From Axinella damicornis (lineage: Eukaryota > Porifera > Demospongiae > Axinellida > Axinellidae), in the NCBI GenBank assembly GCA_963931865.1, contig OZ007510.1, positions 8,466,993-8,530,992 on the forward strand: DNA of 64,000 nucleotides, in the 5' to 3' direction. This document shows, piece after piece, positions 1-9,831 of the stretch (within the stretch, counting starts at the first letter, position 1; the number at the start of each line of letters is the position of its first letter). The position numbers and the translations under genes were made by a program. The notes beneath the pieces were generated by a model that searched no databases, had not been told where the DNA came from, and saw only the letters and a program-made list of their open reading frames with translations.

Positions 1-79
1 GCTTTTGCCTGCGCGCGCATGCGCAACGACAGCTAGCCCCACCCACTTAATTGGTGCAATCGGGGTTGCCGGTAGCCTC

Positions 80-122
80 GTACCCAGGCCCTCACGCGGA
101 TTCCGCGTGAGGGCCTGGGTAC
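80..122. repeat. Near-perfect hairpin just upstream of hydrolase copy A
   Basis: Two arms of about 21 bases pair almost perfectly around position 101. The left side starts with TAGCCTCGTACCCAGGCC at 73, the terminal sequence of the short TIR elements seen across the window. The matching position in copy B (about 5700-5729) lacks the hairpin, so this is probably a truncated insertion that ends 8 bases before the start codon of copy A. Confidence 0.75.
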
Positions 123-130
123 GGGTCGAC

Positions 131-2059
131 ATGTCTACCATCTGCTGGACCTCGTTTCTCTTAGCGGTATTGGCACTAGGTGCGACACTGTGGTGATAGA
201 TTTGCAGATAGTATTATACTCAGACCTGCATCTTCTGTTACAGGTGGTGCAGATGCCGTTAGTGTGTATGCGTACAGCGGCAATCCTTTCCAACCGGGCC
301 CACTGCCAGTTTCCAACATCACTCTGAACAAGGACGATGGAATACCATACCACACTGAAGGCAAGTAGCCAGTGATCCAATGACTGCTGGCATTTCCCCA
401 TATTAAACTGCAGGAGCCATCCATAAATCCCTCTAGAATTGCACCTGATGGTCACAACACTGGGTCGTAGGCTAGAAGCCCAGAGGAGGTTCGACAGAGT
501 CATTTGACTTTTGTGCATATATAGACGAATTTAGGTCAACCCCGTTCACTCACTCCCTGCATCATTTAGGCTGTATAGGGCCTCTTGAAGGAGCGACCAT
601 GCAAGATGGTGGAGAAACCAGTGATTACGAGGCGCTCCTCTGGTACTCCAACTGGAAGCCTGCCCAAGTAATAAACAGTCAAGCTTGAGCACTCACGGAC
701 TTAAGTACACTGGAGAGCAAGTCTATCTGGAACCCCCCACCCCCTTATGATAATTGCATGTGTCCTTAGAATGTGTACTCGAAATCGTACCTCTTCTCCC
801 ACTGCAGTGTTCTTCCCGACTACTCCAGGCACATATGCTCCAGTACTGTTTGCCCCGGGAGTGTTCACCTCCATAGTCACAGAGCTCTACTCAACTGTCT
901 TGGCCCACTTTGCCAGCTATGGGTACATAGTGGCTGGCGTTGACCTGTTTTGGCCTGTGGTACCGACTGAGTGGGAGGGACTGGAGAAATGGAGTCGAGA
1001 GTTTGCTCCAGAAGAGCATGAGTATGAAAAGCTGTTTGATGTGATAAACTGGGTATGCCATCATAATATAATATAAACCCATGCAGCTGGTTTGCTGCCA
1101 GCAACGGGTGTTGATGAATTGTGCTGGTATAATTTCAAGTTCACTGGTAATTAGTGCGCTCAATCTGGCCTTGTTTCCAGGGTCTTGTGAGGGTATAAAG
1201 TGGTTTAGCTGCCATGAATTAGAAGGAATTTCAGCTGTTAGCAAACTAAATTGGGAGGATCTATCATTGACTGAGTGCATATACTGTATCAGCTGTAAGG
1301 GATTACTAATTTGGGGGGAGGAGTTTATTTGAACACTTGATTTCAGCTTGCTGGCAGCCTGAACCAGAATGTGCTACCTAGCCATGGGGCACCCAATGTC
1401 ACTGCTGACTGGGGAGACCTTGGCATCATGTCTCACTCCCTCGGGGCAGACCTCCTCGTGCAAATGTTGCAGAACAACAAAACATTTGCAAAGGCAAGTA
1501 TTAATATAGAATAGTGGTATTGCACTCAAGCAGGTCTCTGAAACAGCTAAGAGACCTGCCTGAGTGCAACAACAAGCATAGACTATGAGCTGTAATTCTA
1601 ACCTCATATATACCTATACATGTGAGCACACACATACGCCCACATGAATGCATGAACACGCACACCTGCAATAATACACACCAACACAGAATAATACACA
1701 CCACATATACACACCCGCCCACACACATACCCACACACGCACACACACACACACGTACATACCTATACACACACACACACACATACACACACACTCATGC
1801 ACACACACAGGCAGCTGCTTTCCTTGAGCCTGCTAGTATTCACTTCAGCAAGCCATTAGGTTTTCCCATCCCAGCATTGTCCTTTGGTACCCAGATGTGC
1901 TCAGAGTCTCCTGTGTGTTGCAATCAGAACTTTGCTTACTTCCACTTCTATGACGAGCTGGTTTGCCCAAGGATACTCATGAATGTAACTGTAAGTTTGT
2001 GTATGACTCCAAGGCCAATATTACGAGTTCATGAGTATTGAGTAACAAGTAACAATACT

Positions 2060-2128
<69 letters not shown>

Positions 2129-2489
2129 AGGGCTACGGTCACTGTGACATCTTGAACGAGGATGCATGGAAATGTAAGCAACATTTTAACCCTTTCCTGG
2201 TCAGCCCAATATTGAGATTAGGACTTGGCTACTACACAAGTGCCAGCTACCTCTGATGCATGACCACTTTTCATTTCCAGGGTGTCGTAACTTACACTTC
2301 TGTCACACGGACCCCAGCAATAACCGGGACCTCTACCGCAAAGAGTTTGTGCCGGGAGTGTTAGCCTCGTTCTTTGGGGAGCACTTGCAGGGCAATGCGG
2401 GGATTGTGAAGTACATCACCACCCGAGACCTTATGCCTATCCCTGTGGGACAGCTCTATGTCAATATCAGCTGCACAATGGAGCCATGA
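131..2489 (+). CDS. Secreted chlorophyllase-like alpha/beta hydrolase, copy A (7 exons)
   Basis: The exons I read are 131-179, 244-360, 808-1052, 1347-1493, 1811-1990, 2131-2173 and 2281-2489. They sum to 990 bases (329 residues) and every junction keeps phase. The protein opens with a hydrophobic signal peptide (MSTICWTSFLLAVLALG). It has a beta-strand APVLFAPGVF, a nucleophile elbow SHSLGAD in exon 4 (catalytic Ser) and a GYGHCDILN motif in exon 6 with the likely catalytic His, in the order expected for the chlorophyllase/PAF-acetylhydrolase-like fold. In plants that family cleaves ester side chains; the substrate here is unknown. Introns 2 and 4 use GC donors (GCAAGT). A diverged tandem copy lies at 5730-9022. 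Confidence 0.82.
363..807 (+). other. Intron 2 of hydrolase copy A
   Basis: No gene is seen here. Much of it aligns with 5957-6330 of the second copy, so it belongs to the tandem duplication. The donor is GC (AAG|GCAAGT). Confidence 0.6.
1620..1810 (+). repeat. Imperfect (CA)n tract ending at an acceptor
   Basis: CA-rich sequence fills most of intron 4 and ends directly at the acceptor CACACACAG|GCAGCT of hydrolase exon 5. Copy B has the same arrangement at 8100-8288. Confidence 0.85.
2063..2130 (+). repeat. C30 homopolymer plus (CA)n abutting exon 6
   Basis: A run of 30 C is followed by CA repeats that end in the acceptor of hydrolase exon 6. Copy B carries the same block at 8541-8612, so it predates the duplication. 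Confidence 0.9.
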
Positions 2490-2492
2490 ATT

Positions 2493-4056
2493 CTATGGTC
2501 GTGTGTATGTGGAATTAGATGCGTGTACATGTGTGAATTCATGATCACAACTGTTGCATTGTTCTGAGGTAACAATTTCTGGATTGACAGCAGGGACTAA
2601 TGGCTCATACTCATCTGGATTCACCAGCCTGTCCGGGAGAGAGTCTGTATCTACTCTATAACCATGGTTACGACCATGGTTACCGTCGTCCAGTGAGGGT
2701 TTGTTCCAGCAGACTATGCTCATCAGACATTGCCACTTTCTTTTCAGACACTCAAGAATTCTGATCTTCTTAGATATGGTGTATAGGATGTATAATACAA
2801 GTGCAGCCCAGTCACTCCGATTACGTGACTGAATCTATGATCCGGCAAGTACTTAACAAACAAGCATATCAGACCTTGTATGCTCAGCAAAGCCAGAAGC
2901 AGGTTGTCAACGATGTTCGAATGGTCCACCTTGTATGGGCTTACATTGGAAAAGAAGAGTGCTGTGCTGACAAAGCAGTTGTTAGCCAACCATATGCATG
3001 ATCAAAACTGTCATCATTGCCGGAGTAAGCAAACACCACGAAACTATTCTGAAGTCCCATGTACCAGTTGTACCATCCTTGTACTGTCCCTGAAATGCTT
3101 CATGCCACCTCCTAAATCGACAACAAGTGATGCACTTCCTGATTCTGGTCGGATACAACATCAGTAAACAAGTCGGAAACATTAGAAACACCAATCCTAC
3201 ACAAATGCTGACAACTGCAAATGGTAACTGGTCTTCACTGAAATACTCCACAGTTGAATCATAGTACATTACAAGCGGTCTAGAACTAAGATTTTTACCA
3301 GTTGTTGAAAGTGATGCTAGCACTTTGTGGGTTATGGAATCTAGACTTCTTCCGTCCCATAGTCCATCCCTTCTGTGTAATTATAAGCTCAAACATCAAG
3401 ACCCTACATACATTTGCACTGGAGTAATGTCATTGGGCCTTTTATCCAAATCATTTTCAATAAACAAATACAAGTCAGGTTGTGAGCGAAAGGTATATAG
3501 CTACTACAATGTGACAAAAAAAGACGAAGGCATTTAATGGTGGAGAAGTGGCACTGACACAGAAAACAACAACAATGATGTACAAAACTCTTGTTGGTCT
3601 AACTGTTAGAGTGATATACAGAAGCCACCCAGCACCATGCCCCCAGCACTCCGTGCACTCCAGTGTGTACGAGTAAATTGCTGGACCAAAACCATCCTCA
3701 CACTCCCCACACAACTGACCTTTCCTGTGAAGTGATCCACACATGAAGCTGGTCAAGTTGGAGGTGTAGTTTGGTAGGTGATAATAAGGGTTAGAACTGG
3801 AGTGCTGAGAAATGTAAGGACATGGACCAACTTCTGTTTCATTAGTCTTATTGTTGTAAGTCATACAAACACCGATCCTCAACAAGGCGTAACCTTTGCT
3901 ACACTTAACAACTCTATGGGTTTCTACATTGCTGCAAACACAAGTACCATTGTCAGCATCCCAGAAGAACCAGGCAGGACAGTCAACTTGGTTTGCACTG
4001 GTGAGAGGCAAGGAAGTCACAAATAGAATTAGTTGCACGAGACCAATAGCCTTCAT
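2493..4056 (-). pseudogene. Broken multi-pass membrane protein gene, sponge-type family
   Basis: On the minus strand an ATG at 4056 opens a signal peptide (MKAIGLVQLILFVTSLPLT). A cysteine-rich ectodomain follows with CPAWFFW, CMTYNN, GPCPY and GQLCGECEDGFGPA, then a membrane segment ending near 3478. The match resumes in another frame at about 3280-3000 with YFSEDQLPF and GQYKDGTTGTWDFR, again at 2980-2810 (PYKVDHSNIVDNLLLALLS), and ends with a cytoplasmic tail DSLPDRLVNPDEYEPL near 2600. At least two frame changes, in-frame stops and a missing stretch around 3330-3470 indicate a pseudogene. I recognise this architecture from large sponge-specific families of unknown function. Undetected introns could explain some of the breaks. 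Confidence 0.6.
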
Positions 4057-4344
4057 AGCTGCTTGCCGTTGAAAATAGTGACTTTCTTTTGTCTCCTTGC
4101 AATCTGAAATGAAAAGTGCTGTAATTGTGATGCACTTACAGTGCTTGTTTATCAACTAGGGGTGTATGTTTGGCTACCCATTAGCATGTGACATGGCCCT
4201 GGTGACTTATTTTTGCTTACATGTGTCTGACAATTATATATATATATACCCACAACAGGCCGGCCAGGATGTATCTACATGTAGGTCCCATGTATCAATC
4301 ACCTGCCACTGAATCAGTGCTTATCTCAGGGCTTTTGGGAGAAA

Positions 4345-4347
4345 CCC

Positions 4348-4378
<31 letters not shown>

Positions 4379-4383
4379 AAAAA
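4345..4383 (+). repeat. C24 followed by an A tract
   Basis: A C homopolymer is followed directly by an A-rich run. It produces a spurious Gly/Phe-rich reading frame on the minus strand. Confidence 0.9.
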
Positions 4384-4755
4384 GAAATAAAAAATAACAT
4401 CTCTAGGAAAAAACACTGCACTGATTCAATGCACACTTCATGATATTCTGTTATGCAGATTTTGGGTGTATTGCTGTTGGGAGAATATGGTTTTTGTACA
4501 AACACAGGTGGTGATCGATCACTCATGCAGTCTTCCCACAATCACTAGCCTTTGGAACTGCCTGCGCTATGGAGGAGGTGCGGGGGGATTTTTGAGCACA
4601 AGTGTGTGATCGAGTTCTGTCTGCTACAGAGCATGCTGATACTAGTGGGAAACTTCACCCCAAAACAGCTAGAGTGGATTCCAATCCACTCCACAGGCTT
4701 ATGGTGGATGCAACAGCCTTAGGTAGCTATAGCTACCATCTTACATGTGTTCCTT

Positions 4756-4817
<62 letters not shown>

Positions 4818-5370
4818 ATCAATGGCGGGATGCTGTTGTAGCTGCAGGGTGGAGAGTGAATTTGTCAGAAGAATTGCAATTGGATGTGAACGAAGAGTTG
4901 TTCCTTTATATGACTATAGCTAAAGGGATGAAAAATGGCCCTGAGACTTTTGTATATACGTAAGGCATGGATTCCGGAGTGTTATACAGCGAGGGACCCT
5001 ACCACTGATGCTAGAGTTATAGGAAGATACAGACAACCTGAAGTACAGAGAAGTGAGAGGATCTGCCCAGTACATAATGTTGATGAAGTGGAGGATGAAT
5101 GCACTTCATCTTCTGGTATCCAGAGATTGCGGCTTACATGTACCGGGTATAAGGAGAGCCTCTCAGCAAGCTGGAAGTAAACAAGTTTGGGGAAGCATAA
5201 CCTTATGAGGGAACATGTCCTCAAATTTAAGGGCTGGATCAGTGGAAGATTCTCGGACATGGAAAAGGCATAGATATAATCTATGGAAAAGGCCTTTCTA
5301 CTCAATATTGAGTCATGCAGTGTTCAAGCATTCCAAACTGCCACCAGCAGAGCATCGGACACTAGTCTAA
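4370..5370. other. No gene seen
   Basis: Short open frames exist on both strands but none resembles a known protein or has convincing splice context. A 61-base C tract divides the stretch. Confidence 0.5.
4757..4817 (+). repeat. 61-base C homopolymer
   Basis: This uninterrupted C run is the longest homopolymer in the window. Its exact length in the assembly may be unreliable. Confidence 0.9.
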
Positions 5371-5508
5371 CAAGCTAGCCCTTCGCTTTTAGTCTCGCGG
5401 GGCCAGACTACTTCGCTTCTCCAGCGCGCGATCGCTTTCAGTATGCGCGCGTGGTTAGTCGATCCGTGCTGGGGAAAATTCGAGGGGCTAGCCGCTAGAC
5501 TAATCGGA
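5371..5508. repeat. Short inverted-repeat element, TAGTCTCG type
   Basis: The stretch begins with GCTAGCCC and TTTAGTCTCGCGGGGCC and ends with GGGGCTAGCCGCTAGACTA, so the ends are partly complementary. It resembles the other TAGTCTCG-ended elements (for example 36568-36864) but is more degraded. Confidence 0.45.
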
Positions 5509-5729
5509 CACTGCTCTGCGCGCGCATGCGCAACAGGGGATAAAGCGATGTCAGCCAAAATTGAAAAATACATCGCAAGTCAAGGCGGTTCTTTTCGCCG
5601 TTATTAATATATTTCAGCTACTTTTCGAAATCGCGCGTGCTGGCATGGCGCGCGGGGTACGGGGTACAATGACAGCTAGCCCCACCCACTTAATTGTTGC
5701 AATCGAGGTTGCTGGTTGTGTTGGTCAAC

Positions 5730-8537
5730 ATGTCTGCCATCTGCTGGACCTCGTTTCTCTTAGCGCTATTGGGACTAGGTGCGGCACTGTGGTGATAGAT
5801 TTGCGAATAGTATACTCTGACCTGCATCTTCTGTTACAGGTGGTGCAGATGCCGTTAGTGTGTATGCGTACAGCGGCAATCCTTTCCAACCGGGCCCACT
5901 GCCAGTTTCCAACATCGCTCTGAACAAGGACGATGGGATACCATACCACACTGAAGGCAAGTAGCCAGTGATCCAATGACTGCTGGCATTTCCCGAAAAC
6001 TGCAGGAGTCATCCATATAGAATTTCACTTGATGGTATTAAAGAACAGCACCAGGTGCTAGGCATAGGCTACAAGCCCAGAGGAGGTTGGACATGGTCAT
6101 TTGACTTTTGTGTGTAAGCATATACTAATGATTTGAAACCTCTAGTGGAGTAGATTCCAGATATCCCGCCAATCCTGTTCACCCCCTGGGTCATTTAGAC
6201 TGTACTACAGGGGCTTCTTGAAGGAGCAACCATGTGGGATGGTGGAGAAACCGGTGATATGAAGCAGTCCTGGTACTCCAACTGGAAGGCTGCCCAACGT
6301 AACAAACAGTCAAGCTCGAGCACTCAAGGATGTAAAGTTGGCACATTAGGTTTACCTGAATTCGGTCACGGGGCATGCTGACCTGGGAATGATTGCTGTT
6401 GAGGTAGAAATGTAAGATTATTTCTGCTGCAGTGCAGCGAATAGTCATGCATGTGCACAGAAAATGTGTCCAACCTCCTCTGCTACAAGCCAATAAATGT
6501 GAAACTCATTTTGCCTCTTACACTGTCTCATAAACTGTCTTCACTGGTGCATCAATATATTAACTGTGTGTGTGTGAGTGACGGAAGTGGGATGTTCGTG
6601 GGGCGGGACTAGACTAATGACGCACGACCTTCGTACTTCAATTTACTGAACCTCGAACTTTGTGGAGAATCTTCCAGAACAGGTGAGGCTACAAGCATTA
6701 AGCGGATGCAATCGGGGAGCAGCAGTCGAAGCGGACGCAATCTGGGAGCAGCAGCCGAAGCGCATGCAATCGGGGACCTGCAGTCGAATTGCACGCAATC
6801 GGGGAGCTGTTGAATCGGGGAAGAGCAGCCGAAGTGGACGCAAGCTAGCAGCGAGCAGCAGCTGAAGTGGACAGAAAGGGGGAACAGCAGTCACGAAGCG
6901 GATCGATGCAATCGGGGAGCAGCAGCTTGAAGCGGACGCAATCGGGGAGCAGCAGCTCAGCACAGAGAGCTCTCCGGCGCCGGATTACTCACGTAGGAGA
7001 ACAAGGGGGAAGTAGCTGAGCGAGCGAAGCGAGCGAAGCTACTTGTAATTCTTAAGGATAAAACAGATGGTCTTCAGTTGAGGAGTGCAAACATTTGTCT
7101 TGCAGTATACCAGCTGTATGTGGACATTTCACAAAACAATACACTGCACGGCATATTATTAGATAGGGTGAATCTGAGGCTCCCAAGCCCCAGGTACAGT
7201 AAGCTAGTGTTCATTAATTGTTACTGTTCAGACATCCAATTGTCACTTTACTACTGACAAGACAGACTTGCCCTCCAGTGTATACACTGGAGAGCAAGTC
7301 TGTCTTGTCTGTCTTAGGTTATGAATGCATGTGTCCTTAGAATGTGTACTCAGACTGCTTGAAATTGTACCTCCTCTCCCATTGCAGTGTTCTTCCCGAC
7401 TACTCCAGGCACGTATGCTCCAGTACTGTTTGCCCCGGGAGTGTTCACTTCCATAGTCACGGAGCTCTACTCAACTGTCTTGGCCCACTTTTCCAGCTAT
7501 GGGTACATAGTAGCTGGCGTTGACCTGTTTTGGCCTGTGACACCAGCTGAGTGGGAGGGACCGGAAAAATGGAGTCAAGAGTTTGCTCCGGAAGAGCATG
7601 AGTATGAAAAGCTGTTTGATGTGATAAACTGGGTATGCCATCATAATATAATATAACCCATGCAGCTGGTTTGCTGCCAGCAACGGGTGTTGATGAATTG
7701 TGCTGGTATAATTTCGAGTTCACTGGTAATTAGTGCGCTCGATCTGGCCTTGTTTCCAGGGTCTTGTGAGGGTATAAAGTGGTTTAGCTGCCATGAATTA
7801 GAAGAAATTTCAGCTGGTAGCAAACTAAATTGGGAGGATCTTTCATTGACTGAGTGCATATAGCCAGTGCCTGTATCAGCTGTAAGGGATTGCTAAATTG
7901 GGGGGAGGAGTTTATTTGAACACTTGATTTCAGCTTGCTGGCAGCCTGAACCAGAACGTGCTACCTAGCCATGGGGCACCCAATGTCACTGCTGACTGGG
8001 GAGACCTTGGCATCATGTCTCACTCCCTTGGGGCAGACCTCCTCGTGCAAATGTTGCAGAACAACAAAACGTTTGCAAAGGCAAGCACTGGGCTGAATTC
8101 TAACCTGATGGCTACACAACACACATACACCAACATGAACGCACACACAAACATAAACACACACACAAGCATGGTGCCACCTACACACACACACACCTAC
8201 CACATGCACACCACTCCCACAAACGTATTTAAACACACACACACTCACACACATGCACACAACTGTACATACATACATGCACACACAGGCAGCTGCTTTG
8301 CTCGAGCCTGTTAGTATTCACTTCGGCAAGCCATTAGGCTTTCCCATCCCAGCATTGTCCTTTGGCACCCAGATGTGCTCAGAGTCTCCCGTGTGTTGCG
8401 AGCAGAACTTTGGCTACTTCCACTTCTATGACGAGCTGGTTTGCCCAAGGATACTCATGAATGTGACTGTAAGTTTGGTTGTCTGTGTGTATGACTCCCC
8501 AAGGCCAGTGTTACGAGTTCATGAGTATTGAGTTACC

Positions 8538-8584
<47 letters not shown>

Positions 8585-9022
8585 ACACACACATACACAT
8601 ACACACACACAGGGCTATGGTCACTGTGACATTTGTAACGAGGATGCATGGAAATGTAAGCAACATTTTAACCCCTTCCTGGTCAGCCCAATATTGAGAT
8701 TGGGACCGGCTACTACACAAGTAGATGTAGTACCAGCTGCCTCTGATGCATGACCACACATACCCACTTTTCATTTCCAGGGTGTCGTAACTTACACTTC
8801 TGTCACACGGACCCCAGCAATAACCGAGACCTCTACCGCAAAGAGTTTGTGCCGGGAGTGTTAGCCTCGTTCTTTGGGGAGTACTTGCAGGGCAATGCAG
8901 GGATTGTGAAGTACATCACCACCCGAGACCTTATGCCCATCCCTGTGGGACAGCTAGCTCTATGTCAATATCAGCTGCACAACAGAGCCATGAATTCTAT
9001 GGTCGTGTGTATGTGGAATTAG
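5730..9022 (+). CDS. Secreted chlorophyllase-like alpha/beta hydrolase, copy B (7 exons)
   Basis: The exons are 5730-5778, 5840-5956, 7388-7632, 7934-8080, 8289-8468, 8613-8655 and 8781-9022 (1,023 bases, 340 residues). The first six exons have exactly the same lengths as in copy A. The signal peptide, SHSLGAD elbow and GYGHCD motif are all kept, so the enzyme looks intact. Near the C-terminus a 4-base duplication (CAGCTAGCTC against CAGCTC in copy A) shifts the frame after the shared PIPVGQL, so the tail is 11 residues longer and unrelated. Both GC-donor introns are conserved. Intron 2 is about 1 kb longer than in copy A because it holds a minisatellite and a hairpin. Confidence 0.82.
6690..6960 (+). 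repeat. Minisatellite, about 30-bp unit
   Basis: About nine imperfect units share the core GCAATCGGGGAGCAGCAG. They lie in intron 2 of hydrolase copy B and are absent from copy A, so the array arose or was inserted after the duplication. Confidence 0.85.
7010..7044. repeat. Hairpin with GAGCGAAGC repeats
   Basis: AAGTAGCT and AGCTACTT flank an inner block of alternating GAGCGA/AGCGAGCGAAG. It may be the end of a mobile element inserted in intron 2 of copy B. Confidence 0.6.
8541..8612 (+). repeat. C30 plus (CA)n abutting exon 6 of copy B
   Basis: This is the same structure as 2063-2130, again ending at the exon 6 acceptor. Confidence 0.9.
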
Positions 9023-9249
9023 GTGTGTATGTGGAATTAGATGTGTGTACTGTGTGAATTCATGATATCACAACTGTTGCATTGTTCTGAGTTTGCACTA
9101 TTATGTGGATTGTCAACCTTACGTGAGTATAGTTTCGGCAGCTCATGCACTCCTGGTACCACCATGATGTAATACCATCAATACTGTAGCAATCACATGT
9201 CCAACATGTCTGATCTGGTAGACTGGTACCGTGGTGGACATGCATCATT

Positions 9250-9400
9250 GAGTCATATGCATGTCATGTGACTGGTACCATGTGTACGGTGGCACGTGGA
9301 GTGCATCATGTCATGTGACTGGTACTATGGTGGAGTGCATCATGGGAGTCATGTCATGTGACTGGTACCACGGTGGATGGGAGTCATGCCATGTATGGGA
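9250..9400 (+). repeat. Minisatellite with TCATGTGAC in each unit
   Basis: Three units of about 45 bp carry GTCATGTGACTGGTAC. The exact TCATGTGAC sites are at 9264, 9311 and 9354. Confidence 0.75.
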
Positions 9401-9457
9401 GTGTCTCATTGTGGATTATATAATCAAGAAACAATATGTTACAAAAATGATCAGTGG

Positions 9458-9657
9458 NNNNNNNNNNNNNNNNNNNNNNNNNNNNNNNNNNNNNNNNNNN
9501 NNNNNNNNNNNNNNNNNNNNNNNNNNNNNNNNNNNNNNNNNNNNNNNNNNNNNNNNNNNNNNNNNNNNNNNNNNNNNNNNNNNNNNNNNNNNNNNNNNNN
9601 NNNNNNNNNNNNNNNNNNNNNNNNNNNNNNNNNNNNNNNNNNNNNNNNNNNNNNNNN
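9458..9657. other. Assembly gap (200 N)
   Basis: Exactly 200 N suggests a gap of unknown true size. The RICH-type RhoGAP gene runs into its right edge. Confidence 0.98.
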
Positions 9658-9800
9658 AACAATTCAGTGGCATATGCATCCTGGTAGTCCTCAAACTTCC
9701 GTATTGCCTCGTCCACGTCAGCCCTCAGGGAGTCTAGCTTCCCCACGGGGTACTCTCGTGAAGAGCGCTCTGTCTGGTGTTCTAATGACTTCAGTCTTTT

Positions 9801-9831
<31 letters not shown>

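Noticed and set aside
1501..1808. Cys/Val-rich minus-strand ORFs
   Set aside because: Translations of the (CA)n tract in the hydrolase intron.
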